Shown: positions 1-5,468, numbered from the stretch's first letter. The stretch: DNA of 5,468 bases from Hyphomonas sp. (GCA_003486945.1 DNFL01000292.1:1-5468); one strand, 5' to 3'. A program made the numbers and translations. The notes: generated by a model not told the origin, from the letters alone.

Positions 1-1
1 G

Positions 2-211
2 CTTGAAGTGCCTGCCGATCTTGCCAGGGCGCTCAAGGCTTCCAAGGCCGCCGAATGGTTCTTCCACGACTTCCCGCCCAGCGCCCGGCGCGACTATATC
101 GAGTGGATTACCGAGGCCAAAACGGACGAAACCCGTGCCCGCCGGCTTGCTCAGGCCGTGGAATGGATCGCTGAAGGAAAGCGCAGGAACTGGAAATACG
201 TGCAAAAATAA
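2..211 (+). CDS. YdeI/OmpD-associated family protein, C-terminal part (5' end outside window)
   Basis: This reading frame is open from the first bases of the window and ends in TAA at 209-211, so only the last 69 residues are present. The visible part begins LEVPADLARALKASKAAEWF and continues with PPSARRDYIEWITEAKTDETRARR and a final AVEWIAEGKRRNW. This order (a 'vP.DL..AL' helix, then 'R..Y..WI.eAK..eTR..R', then 'a...l.eGk') is the C-terminal signature of the YdeI/OmpD-associated (OmdA) family, small soluble proteins of poorly defined function that are sometimes described as bacteriocin-protection proteins. A GTG at position 8 could be read as a start, but it falls inside the conserved motif and is not the true start. 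The following gene on the same strand lies about 100 nt away, past a possible terminator, so it is probably a separate unit. The family call is fairly firm; the biological role is unknown. Confidence 0.8.
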   Translation, partial: LEVPADLARALKASKAAEWFFHDFPPSARRDYIEWITEAKTDETRARRLAQAVEWIAEGKRRNWKYVQK

Positions 212-231
212 GGCGCTGCGCGCCCGGTTTT
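212..231 (+). terminator. Possible weak intrinsic terminator after the YdeI-like gene
   Basis: Immediately after the TAA stop there is a perfect 5-bp GC stem, GGCGC (212-216) and GCGCC (220-224), with loop TGC. A short T run (228-231) follows three bases after the stem, and the upstream stretch is A-rich. The stem is short and the T run is only four bases, so termination would be weak. The position just after a stop codon is the main argument for it. Confidence 0.35.
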
Positions 232-257
232 CGCCATTTCCACGATGTTAGCGATTG

Positions 258-284
258 ATTCTGTATAGAATTTTCTGTCAGAAA
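258..284. promoter_or_regulatory. Two abutting inverted repeats upstream of the glycosyltransferase gene
   Basis: ATTCT-GTAT-AGAAT occupies 258-271, and TTTCTG-T-CAGAAA occupies 272-284. Both are perfect inverted repeats and share a TTCTGT half-site repeated 14 bp apart (259 and 273). The stretch is A/T-rich in a GC-rich window and includes TATAGAAT-like -10 sequences (264-271). It could be a promoter region with an operator, about 30-55 nt upstream of the ATG at 313. No convincing -35 box is visible, and no regulator can be named from the sequence. Confidence 0.3.
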
Positions 285-312
285 CGGCCCGGTATCGACC
301 CAAGGGGATTCA

Positions 313-1293
313 ATGAGCGCGCCGAAGGTGTCCGTCGTCATGCCGGCGTGGAACGCTGCCGGCTATATTGCTCATGCGGTGGAAAGCGTGCGGTCGCAGA
401 CGCTCACTGACTGGGAACTCATCGTTGTCGACGATTGCTCGCAGGACGCCACCGGCGCAGCTGCACTGGCCGCTGCAAAAGGCGATCCGCGCGTGCGCGT
501 GGTGCGTGCAGCAGAAAACGGCGGTGTGGCGCGTGCCCGAAATCTCGGTTTGCAACATGCAACCGGTGACTGGATTGCGGTGCTGGATTCTGACGACGCG
601 TTTGAGCCAACCCGGCTGGAAACGCTGGTGGGGATTGCTGAGCGCGAACAGCTCGACATCATTGCCGATGACATGAAGCTCATCCCCTTCGACAATCTGC
701 ATGCGGATGGTCCATCCTTCATCGGATTCCCGCCCGGCAAGCTCATTCCTGTTGATCTTTCAGAGTGGCTCGGCGCAAACCATGTCGACTCGGATGTGCC
801 GCTCTATGGCTATCTGAAGCTTTTGTTTCGGCGCGCCTTCATCACCTCGCACAAGGTGGAGTATATCGCTGACTTAAGAGTAGCGGAAGATTGCTGGTTT
901 GTCGCGGATTTTCTCGCCTATGGCGCCCGGTTCGCAATCCATCCTGAGCCGCTCTATCGTTATGCTGTTCGTCCCGCATCGCTGTCCCGGGCGCGTGGCA
1001 CGCAGAATGTCTACTCGCAGCAAAGGTCCGTTTACGCACCATTCCATGCGCGCCACCAACTTCGGCTCACGCCCGCTGAGCTGCGCGCCCTCGGGCGCCA
1101 CGAGATTGCCTTGCGCGACGCTGAAGCATTCGAAAATTTTGTTATCCTGACGCGCTTGAAAAAACTGCCTTCCGCCTTCAAGGCGCTTGCGGTCCGGCCA
1201 TGGGCGGCACGTTTCCTGTCGCGTCCGATTGCGGTTCGTTTCAAGCGCCTAGCAAAGAGGTTCGGCTACAAGCCGCAGCTTCGCGTCAATTGA
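313..1293 (+). CDS. Family 2 glycosyltransferase (GT-A fold)
   Basis: This 326-residue cytoplasmic or membrane-peripheral enzyme most likely transfers a sugar from a nucleotide-sugar donor onto a surface polysaccharide or glycolipid intermediate. The N-terminal GT-A domain is clear: VSVVMPAWNAAGYI (residues 6-19), ELIVVDDCSQD with the donor-binding aspartates (35-45), and NGGVARARNLGL (69-80). The metal-binding DXD-type motif LDSDD follows at 91-95, and a candidate catalytic-base AED lies at 191-193. The C-terminal ~80 residues are basic (for example RFKRLAKRFGYK), which may help membrane association; there is no signal peptide or transmembrane helix. The start is ATG 313, with an AAGGGG Shine-Dalgarno at 302-307. 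The gene resembles exopolysaccharide glycosyltransferases of alphaproteobacteria in general layout, but donor and acceptor cannot be read from the sequence. It stands alone on its strand and converges on the chvG-like gene with a 4-nt gap, leaving no room for a terminator between them. Confidence 0.9.
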   Translation: MSAPKVSVVMPAWNAAGYIAHAVESVRSQTLTDWELIVVDDCSQDATGAAALAAAKGDPRVRVVRAAENGGVARARNLGLQHATGDWIAVLDSDDAFEPTRLETLVGIAEREQLDIIADDMKLIPFDNLHADGPSFIGFPPGKLIPVDLSEWLGANHVDSDVPLYGYLKLLFRRAFITSHKVEYIADLRVAEDCWFVADFLAYGARFAIHPEPLYRYAVRPASLSRARGTQNVYSQQRSVYAPFHARHQLRLTPAELRALGRHEIALRDAEAFENFVILTRLKKLPSAFKALAVRPWAARFLSRPIAVRFKRLAKRFGYKPQLRVN

Positions 1294-1297
1294 CCGC

Positions 1298-2899
1298 TCA
1301 GATCGCCGGCAAGTCCACCGTAAACCGGGCACCGCCCTCGGTGCGATTCTCCGCCCATACCTTGCCGCGGTGTGTCGCGATGATTTGGCGCACGATCGAG
1401 AGGCCAAGGCCGGAATTGTTGCCGAACGCCGTGCCTTTCGGGCGATCCGTATAGAAACGATTGAAAATCGTATCCAGCTTGTCCGCCGGAATGCCGGGGC
1501 CTGAATCTTCCACGATCAGGCGCGCAATGGTGCGCGGCCCTTCATTCGTCTGGTCGAGGCGGACCTCCACCGTGCCGCCGGAAGGGGAGAAGGAGCGCGC
1601 ATTGTCGATCAGGTTGCGCAGCACCTGTCCCAGTGGCCCTTCGCGTCCGCGCACAATCAGACGGGCGCCCATCGTTGCATCCGTGAAGGAAACATGCACA
1701 GGATGCGTGTCATCGCCGATGCCCTCATAGGTGCGCACCACGTCGCGCACAAAGCGGGCAATATCGATTTGCTCGCTCGGCAGGCGCGTCATCTCGGCTT
1801 CCAGGCGCGAAGCATTGGAAATGTCCGTGATTAGACGGTCTAGCCGTTTAACATCGGAAGCGATCACCTGCCTCAACTTCTGTGCGGCTTCCGGGTCCTT
1901 CACGCGTTCCAGCGTCTCGACGGCCGAGCGGATGGAAGTCAGTGGGTTCTTCAACTCATGAGCCACGTCGGCCGCAAACTGTTCGTTTGCCTCGATACGC
2001 TCCAGCAGCGCCTCGGTCATGCCCTGCATGGAAGAGGCAAGATCGCCGATTTCGTCAGAGCGCTGCGTCAGCAGCGGCACATCAATCCGGTCAGAGGCGC
2101 CCGCGCGTATACGGTCTGCCGCCAGCGCAAGGCGGCGCAGCGGCCGCGCAATACCGACGGTCAGCATAAGAGACGTGATGAACGCCATCAGCACCGCCAC
2201 GCCGATAAACGGCACCAGCGCCACGCGCTCGGCCCGGATAATCTCGTCAATATCGCTCGCTTCCAGCACCAGCACACCGACAACAGCGGAAACGCGCTGC
2301 ACCGGCATGGAAACCGAGATCACCCGCTGCCCGCGATCAGAGAAGCGCTGGCTTGCCGCCTGACCGCCTTCGGCCGCCACGCCGAACTCTTCCTCGAAGC
2401 TCTGTGTACGGAGCGATTCCGAAGACCGGCGCGGCGAGAAGAAGGCGAAGAACTCTCCCGTCCACTCCGAAAGATCCCGGCCCGTGCGCGTCAGCCAGCT
2501 CGGATCGCGCAGCGGGGGCAGGGCAGTGACATCCACGCGCTCGGAGAGGTAATAGCTGTCACCAACCAGCTCACCCTGCGGCGTGAATATGCGTGCGCGC
2601 ACCCGGTCCGGAAGGTTCAGCCGCTGCAGAGTCTGGCGAGCTGCCTCGGCATTCAAGCCCGGCTCCGGCGTCGTCGCATCGTCGGACAGCAGGCTCGAGA
2701 AAATCTGTGCCTGCGCCTCGAGGTCCTGCTTCTTCGACGCGACGAAGCCGGCGCGCATTTCGTTGAGGAACATCGCGCCAAGGATCAGGATCGCGAGACC
2801 GGCAAGGTTCGAGACAAAGATCAGCCGGGCGATCCGGGACCCGAGGATCGAGTTGCTACGCCGCGGAACGCTGCGTTTGGGGGCGCGGGTCTGTGCCAT
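1298..2899 (-). CDS. chvG: ChvG/ExoS-family membrane sensor histidine kinase
   Basis: This 533-residue inner-membrane kinase has a short basic cytoplasmic N-terminus, TM1 at about 24-45, a periplasmic sensor of about 180 residues, TM2 at about 226-249 and a HAMP linker at about 250-303. The dimerisation domain carries the phosphorylated histidine in FAADVAHELKNPLTSIRSAVETL (H314). The ATP-binding domain shows the N box NLIDNARSF (429-437), G1 EDSGPGIP (464-471) and G2 GNNSGLGLSIV (493-503). The periplasmic part and the N-terminal ILGSRIARLI...NLAGL...GAMFLNE sequence match the ChvG/ExoS/BvrS stimulus-sensing type. In relatives this kinase is held in check by periplasmic ExoR (rhizobia) and responds to acid or envelope stress; no exoR-like gene is in the window. 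The ATG at 2899 has only a distant GGAG upstream, so translation may depend on the cyclophilin gene ending 23 nt before it. Its likely partner, chvI, is about 1.6 kb away rather than adjacent. Confidence 0.9.
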   Translation of the reverse strand: MAQTRAPKRSVPRRSNSILGSRIARLIFVSNLAGLAILILGAMFLNEMRAGFVASKKQDLEAQAQIFSSLLSDDATTPEPGLNAEAARQTLQRLNLPDRVRARIFTPQGELVGDSYYLSERVDVTALPPLRDPSWLTRTGRDLSEWTGEFFAFFSPRRSSESLRTQSFEEEFGVAAEGGQAASQRFSDRGQRVISVSMPVQRVSAVVGVLVLEASDIDEIIRAERVALVPFIGVAVLMAFITSLMLTVGIARPLRRLALAADRIRAGASDRIDVPLLTQRSDEIGDLASSMQGMTEALLERIEANEQFAADVAHELKNPLTSIRSAVETLERVKDPEAAQKLRQVIASDVKRLDRLITDISNASRLEAEMTRLPSEQIDIARFVRDVVRTYEGIGDDTHPVHVSFTDATMGARLIVRGREGPLGQVLRNLIDNARSFSPSGGTVEVRLDQTNEGPRTIARLIVEDSGPGIPADKLDTIFNRFYTDRPKGTAFGNNSGLGLSIVRQIIATHRGKVWAENRTEGGARFTVDLPAI

Positions 2900-2922
2900 G
2901 GGCGCCGGCCGCTCCGGTCTCC

Positions 2923-3387
2923 CTACGCGTCCGCTGCAACGCGCATCGAGATGATGCGGTCAGGCGATCTCGGCGGTTCGCCCTTGGCGAGCGCGTCGAT
3001 GGCGTCCATGCCTTCGGTCACCTGACCCCAGACGGTGTACTGCTTGTCCAGGAAGCGCGCGTCATCGAAGCAGATGAAGAACTGGCTGTTGGCCGAATGC
3101 GGCGCCGAGGTGCGCGCCATTGAACAGGTGCCGCGCACATGTGGCTCCGGATTGAACTCGGCCTTCAGGTCCGGCTTGCTCGAATTGCCGGTGCCGGTGC
3201 CTTTCGGACATCCCGTCTGCGCCATGAAGCCCGCGATCACACGGTGGAAGACGATGCCGTCATAAAACCCCTCACGCGCGAGTTCCTTGATGCGCGCCAC
3301 ATGCCCGGGGGCGAGATCGGGACGCAGGCGGATCGTGACATTGCCTTTCGAGGTCTCAAGAAGCAGCGTATTTTCAAGGTCTGACAT
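2923..3387 (-). CDS. Cyclophilin-type peptidyl-prolyl cis-trans isomerase, cytoplasmic
   Basis: This 154-residue protein is a compact bacterial cyclophilin that speeds cis-trans isomerisation of X-Pro bonds during protein folding. Conserved elements are GNVTIRLRPDLAP (15-27), the catalytic loop FYDGIVFHRVIAGFMAQTG (41-59) with the key arginine R49 plus F54 and Q57, the short GTGTGNSSKPDLKAEF segment, SMARTSAPHSANSQFFI (89-105), and FLDKQYTVWGQV (112-123). The family-typical QFF is present. There is no signal peptide, so it should act in the cytoplasm. The ATG at 3387 is preceded by a good AAAGGAG Shine-Dalgarno (3396-3402) at 8-nt spacing. The chvG-like gene follows 23 nt after its stop, suggesting co-transcription from a promoter in the intergenic region. 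A functional link between the two is not established and may be accidental neighbourhood. Confidence 0.93.
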   Translation of the reverse strand: MSDLENTLLLETSKGNVTIRLRPDLAPGHVARIKELAREGFYDGIVFHRVIAGFMAQTGCPKGTGTGNSSKPDLKAEFNPEPHVRGTCSMARTSAPHSANSQFFICFDDARFLDKQYTVWGQVTEGMDAIDALAKGEPPRSPDRIISMRVAADA

Positions 3388-3413
3388 CGTTGGGGCTCCT
3401 TTGGCCTGTCATC

Positions 3414-3443
3414 TATGTAAGGGTCTGGCCTCTGGCTATTCAA
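3414..3443 (-). promoter_or_regulatory. Possible promoter for the cyclophilin-chvG unit
   Basis: Read on the minus strand, TTGAAT (3443-3438) could serve as a -35 box and TACATA (3419-3414) as a -10 box with an 18-nt spacer. This would put the transcript start roughly 20 nt before the gene's ATG, just upstream of its Shine-Dalgarno. The -10 match is poor, so this is a placement guess. The spacer contains the plus-strand tandem TCTGGCC-TCTGGCT (3424-3437). Confidence 0.3.
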
Positions 3444-3493
3444 TCGCAGCACTGGCGGCAAGCCGGGCCTGCATGTATTCTTTGGCGGACTGA

Positions 3494-3988
3494 GTGGAGG
3501 AATTAGCCGGTTTGGCGCAGCTGGTGGCAACTCTTCTGTCTGTTTCGCTGGCCTCAGCGGGCTTGCTCTACGTCCTCTGGGCGGCGGGCTCGAACTTCCC
3601 GTTTGCCAACGAACAGGCGCTCGCCCGCTCGATCATCGGCCGCCGGGGGATCACACGGGTGCCGTCGCGGGCGACGTTCCTTTACCTCGCCGTCCTCCTG
3701 CTCGCTGCTGCGCTGGCGGCTTTCATGATGGGCGGTTTCAGCGAACAGGTGCCTCAGTCGAAGCCCTTCCTTGCGCCCGTCGGCGCGCTCCTCGCCGCAA
3801 CTTTCATCGGCCGCGGCATTGCCGGCATCTTGCCCGCCTTCGAACGCTCTGCGCCGGAGCAGCCCTACCTCTCGCTCAATCGCCGCTTCTATTCGCCGCT
3901 CTGCGGCCTTGCCGGCATCGGCTTTGCCTTCTTGACACTTGCGTTGCCGAACTGGGGCTGGCGGCTCAGCCAGCTGTCTGGCGGATAA
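3494..3988 (+). CDS. DUF3995-like four-helix integral membrane protein
   Basis: The product is 164 residues from GTG 3494, with four predicted transmembrane segments at about 8-30, 61-80, 92-114 and 132-151. The motifs AGLLYVLWAAGSNFPF near helix 1, FIGRGIAGILPAF in helix 3 and FYSPLCGLAGIGFAF in helix 4 match the usual layout of DUF3995 proteins, a family of small inner-membrane proteins with no known function. The start is uncertain. GTG 3494 directly follows an in-frame TGA and has only a GGCGGA upstream, while TTG 3512 has a strong GGAGGA (3496-3501) ten bases before it and would give MAQLVATLLS. Helix 1 is intact either way. The gene is divergent from the cyclophilin gene (106 nt between them) and its last 23 nt overlap the end of the opposing hydrolase-like gene. 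It sits alone on its strand and separates the chvI and chvG units. Confidence 0.75.
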   Translation: MEELAGLAQLVATLLSVSLASAGLLYVLWAAGSNFPFANEQALARSIIGRRGITRVPSRATFLYLAVLLLAAALAAFMMGGFSEQVPQSKPFLAPVGALLAATFIGRGIAGILPAFERSAPEQPYLSLNRRFYSPLCGLAGIGFAFLTLALPNWGWRLSQLSGG

Positions 3989-4565
3989 GGGCAGGGAAGT
4001 CCTGCAACCAGTCTTCCGCTGTCCGGCCATCCTCGCCGGCGGCTTTCATCATGCCCGCGAAGTTCCAGTGATTGAGCCCTGTCTCGATGCGTATGTTCGC
4101 CGCGCTGAAAGTCCGCGGCACACCGCCGCCCGTCAGGAAGCCCGCCGCTTTCACGAGGTCTGACCGGTCATAAGCCGCCGGCGCCGCATCGACATGCAGC
4201 ACATACTGCGCCGCCCTGGGGCGCGTATCGCGCGCGGTGATCCGGGTCAGTGGTTTCGCCACCGGGTCGGCGCCGATCAGGAACACGCCGGCCTGCGTCA
4301 TCCGCCGCAAGGCCTGCACGGCTGTGTCTGCGCCCCAACTGTGGCCGATCACGGCAACCTCATGCCCGTCGCGCGCCAGTTCCCCCGACAGCCGCGCCGC
4401 TGCCGTCAGTTTCCAATGGGGCAGGTAGTGCACATCGCGCTCGGCCCGCAGGCGCGCGCGGCGCGCTTCGGCGTAAGACAGAACGAGGCGGGAGTGCTCG
4501 TCTCCCGCCCCGCCAATGTAAATCTCTGCCGGGGGTCTATTCCGTGTAGCGATAGCCGACACCAT
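3966..4565 (-). CDS. Small alpha/beta-hydrolase-like protein, overlapping chvI
   Basis: The product is about 199 residues from ATG 4565. A first strand, [10 protein letters not shown] (14-23), is followed by [19 protein letters not shown] (68-86), a textbook alpha/beta-hydrolase nucleophile elbow G-H-S-W-G with Ser76 as candidate nucleophile. Later come the strands VFLIGADPV (94-102) and YVLHVDAAP (121-129); D126 is a candidate acid, with D100 an alternative. [13 protein letters not shown] (161-173) offers H166 as candidate catalytic histidine. There is no signal peptide or transmembrane helix. Substrate unknown; esterase, lipase or thioesterase-like activity is possible. No start codon exists after the chvI stop before the first strand, so the start must lie inside chvI. 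Choices are ATG 4565 (GAG about 8 nt upstream), GTG 4562, ATG 4583 or TTG 4586. The 29-nt overlap implies translational coupling with chvI. The 3' end overlaps the opposing DUF3995-like gene by 23 nt. Confidence 0.8.
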   Translation of the reverse strand: MVSAIATRNRPPAEIYIGGAGDEHSRLVLSYAEARRARLRAERDVHYLPHWKLTAAARLSGELARDGHEVAVIGHSWGADTAVQALRRMTQAGVFLIGADPVAKPLTRITARDTRPRAAQYVLHVDAAPAAYDRSDLVKAAGFLTGGGVPRTFSAANIRIETGLNHWNFAGMMKAAGEDGRTAEDWLQDFPALIRQTAG

Positions 4566-5229
4566 ACAGCGTCTCGATCGCATCAAACTCGTCCGTCACT
4601 TCGCGGAACTTCTTGCGCAGCCGTTTGATGTGGCTGTCGATGGTCCGGTCGTCGACATAGATCTGGTCGTCGTAAGCGGCGTCCATCAGCTGGTCGCGGC
4701 TCTTCACATATCCGGGGCGCGAGGCCAGGGCCTGCAGGATCAGAAACTCGGTCACCGTCAGGCGCACCTGCTTGCCGTCCCAGGTGCAGGCATGGCGGTT
4801 GGGGTCGAGCACCAGCTTGCCGCGAACGATTGGTTTGGAATCGCCTTCCTCCGGGCCGGCTACACCGCCGCGCGCCCGGCGGAGCACCGCCTTCACACGC
4901 TCTGCCAGCAGTCGGTTGGAGCAGGGTTTGCGCACGAAATCGTCGGCGCCGATATTGAAGCCGATCACTTCGTCGATCTCTTCATCCTTCGAAGTAAGGA
5001 AGATTACCGGCAGCTCGGAGGTCTGGCGCAGGCGGCGCAGCAGTTCCATGCCGTCCATTTTCGGCATCTTCACGTCAAGGATGGCGATGTCCGGCGGCGA
5101 CTCCGTCAGCGCGGGCAGAGCCGCCTCGCCGTCATGGTAAGTGCGCACCTGATAACCCTCGGCCTCGAAGAAGAGTTTCAGCGAAGCCACGATGTTTTCA
5201 TCGTCATCCACGAGGGCGAGTGTCGTCAT
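4537..5229 (-). CDS. chvI: ChvI-family OmpR-type response regulator
   Basis: This 230-residue cytoplasmic transcription factor starts at ATG 5229 as [20 protein letters not shown]. The receiver domain (1-118) has acidic residues D8-D10, phospho-acceptor D52 in [13 protein letters not shown]79/S80 in [10 protein letters not shown] and K101 in FVRKP. The C-terminal winged-helix domain (about 133-230) has [25 protein letters not shown], the recognition helix [16 protein letters not shown] (193-208) and the ending YGVGYRYTE. The ALVDDD start, the receiver sequence and the [23 protein letters not shown] block match ChvI/BvrR, which control exopolysaccharide, envelope and motility genes in alphaproteobacteria. 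ATG 5229 has AAGGA seven bases upstream and gives the usual family N-terminus. An in-frame ATG at 5310, with a stronger GGAGGG, would add 27 residues. The gene is not followed by chvG, as it usually is, but by an overlapping hydrolase-like gene. A repeat array upstream suggests regulation, possibly by itself. Confidence 0.93.
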   Translation of the reverse strand: MTTLALVDDDENIVASLKLFFEAEGYQVRTYHDGEAALPALTESPPDIAILDVKMPKMDGMELLRRLRQTSELPVIFLTSKDEEIDEVIGFNIGADDFVRKPCSNRLLAERVKAVLRRARGGVAGPEEGDSKPIVRGKLVLDPNRHACTWDGKQVRLTVTEFLILQALASRPGYVKSRDQLMDAAYDDQIYVDDRTIDSHIKRLRKKFREVTDEFDAIETLYGVGYRYTE

Positions 5230-5307
5230 TGCCTTGTCCTTTTCCGCCAGACGGAAGCAAGATGATGCTTCGGTCCGCTTGCCAACAGGTTCAATCACAG
5301 CTCGGTT

Positions 5308-5334
5308 CATGGTGAAAGCCCTCCAGATGTGGAG
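5308..5334 (-). promoter_or_regulatory. Second, upstream start signal for chvI with Shine-Dalgarno in a hairpin
   Basis: On the minus strand, TGGAGGG (5325-5319) lies 8 nt before ATG 5310-5308, which is in frame with chvI. The same Shine-Dalgarno forms the 3' arm of a perfect 5-bp hairpin, CTCCA-CATC-TGGAG (5334-5321), which could mask it in mRNA. The arrangement could give a longer ChvI, a translated leader or a start-site switch. It may also be fortuitous, since the canonical start at 5229 has its own good site. Confidence 0.4.
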
Positions 5335-5352
5335 CCTCAACAAAAACAACGG

Positions 5353-5418
5353 ACTGCGGCACCCTTTTGCGCGGATTGCGGCGCTCTCGCGATTCATTGC
5401 GGCGAAGCATGCCGCAAT
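5353..5418. repeat. Periodic TTGCGGC-type motif array upstream of chvI
   Basis: The plus strand carries ACTGCGGC (5353-5360), ATTGCGGCG (5375-5383) and ATTGCGGCG (5396-5404), then the inverted copy GCCGCAAT (5411-5418). Start-to-start spacing of the direct copies is 22 and 21 bp, close to two helical turns. The last direct copy and the inverted copy form an 8-bp palindrome with a 7-nt centre. OmpR-family regulators commonly bind direct repeats spaced by whole turns, so this is a candidate operator for ChvI autoregulation or another regulator. The assignment is inference. The motif is GC-rich, which raises the chance level. Confidence 0.45.
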
Positions 5419-5448
5419 TGTGAAGATTGGCTCACTCCCGCGACGCAG

Positions 5449-5468
5449 ACCCCTGCGAAGGCAGGGGT
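5449..5468. repeat. Perfect palindrome at window edge, likely dispersed intergenic repeat
   Basis: ACCCCTGC (5449-5456), loop GAAG (5457-5460) and GCAGGGGT (5461-5468) form a perfect 8-bp stem that reaches the last base of the window, so it may continue beyond. Similar ACCCCTGC...GCAGGGGT palindromes are, from general familiarity, common extragenic repeats in several alphaproteobacterial genomes. Alternatively it could act as a transcription terminator for a gene beyond the window, although no T run is visible on the side that can be seen. Confidence 0.5.

Noticed and set aside
212..312. Small RNA or short peptide gene between the YdeI-like and glycosyltransferase genes
   Set aside because: Only about 100 nt is available and there is no convincing promoter-terminator pair or ribosome-binding site plus short frame.
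310..746. Minus-strand open frames opposite the glycosyltransferase N-terminus
   Set aside because: The plus-strand protein has all GT-A signature motifs here; the opposing frames look like shadows with many C, H and R residues.
1958..3025. 355-codon open frame on the plus strand opposite chvG and the cyclophilin gene
   Set aside because: The translation is rich in R, H and Q with no domain pattern and lies antisense to two clearly recognised genes. Long antisense frames are common in GC-rich DNA.
3554..4030. 158-codon minus-strand open frame opposite the DUF3995-like gene
   Set aside because: It is a highly charged, R/E-rich translation, whereas the plus strand gives four clean membrane helices with DUF3995-type motifs.
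4194..4628. 144-codon plus-strand open frame opposite the hydrolase-like gene
   Set aside because: The opposite strand carries a coherent alpha/beta-hydrolase pattern with GHSWG; this frame is rich in R, P and Q and lacks motifs.
4630..5265. 211-codon plus-strand open frame opposite chvI
   Set aside because: It is antisense to the well-conserved response regulator and shows no recognisable protein features.
5230..5397. Full 286-residue version of ChvI starting at ATG 5397
   Set aside because: The first 29 residues have no good ribosome-binding site and the region overlaps the motif array; the family begins at [10 protein letters not shown].

Overview
The window is GC-rich DNA, densely coding on both strands, and looks like an ordinary chromosomal segment of an alphaproteobacterium. 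The best taxonomic clue is a sensor kinase/response regulator pair of the ChvG/ChvI (ExoS/ChvI, BvrS/BvrR) family, which is characteristic of that class. The overall style suggests a Hyphomonadaceae- or Caulobacterales-like organism, but that is inference. I see no tRNA, rRNA, CRISPR array, insertion sequence or phage gene.

Layout from left to right. The window opens with the C-terminal end of a YdeI/OmpD-associated family protein (+). A short intergenic region follows, holding a possible terminator and two abutting small inverted repeats. Next is a complete family-2 glycosyltransferase (+), whose end lies only 4 nt from the end of the convergent chvG-type histidine kinase gene (-). The kinase lies 23 nt downstream of a small cytoplasmic cyclophilin-type peptidyl-prolyl isomerase (-), and the two probably form an operon. 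A 106-nt divergent intergenic region separates them from a four-helix DUF3995-like membrane protein gene (+). That gene runs tail-to-tail into a small alpha/beta-hydrolase-like gene (-), with a 23-nt overlap of coding ends. The hydrolase gene in turn begins inside the 3' end of the chvI-type response regulator gene (-), about 29 nt before its stop. The last ~240 nt are the chvI upstream region, which contains a periodic TTGCGGC-type motif array and, at the window edge, a perfect palindrome typical of dispersed intergenic repeats.

How it may work together. ChvG senses envelope or pH conditions and phosphorylates ChvI, which in relatives controls exopolysaccharide, envelope and motility genes. 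Here the two genes are split into two separate transcription units (chvI-hydrolase and cyclophilin-chvG), with an opposing membrane-protein gene between them. In most relatives chvI and chvG are adjacent. A glycosyltransferase next to chvG fits a surface-polysaccharide theme, but its control by ChvI is not shown by the sequence. The most interesting points are the split pair, the overlapping and apparently translationally coupled hydrolase, the motif array upstream of chvI, and two competing chvI start sites, one with its Shine-Dalgarno in a small hairpin. I did not find evidence for a wholly new biological system.
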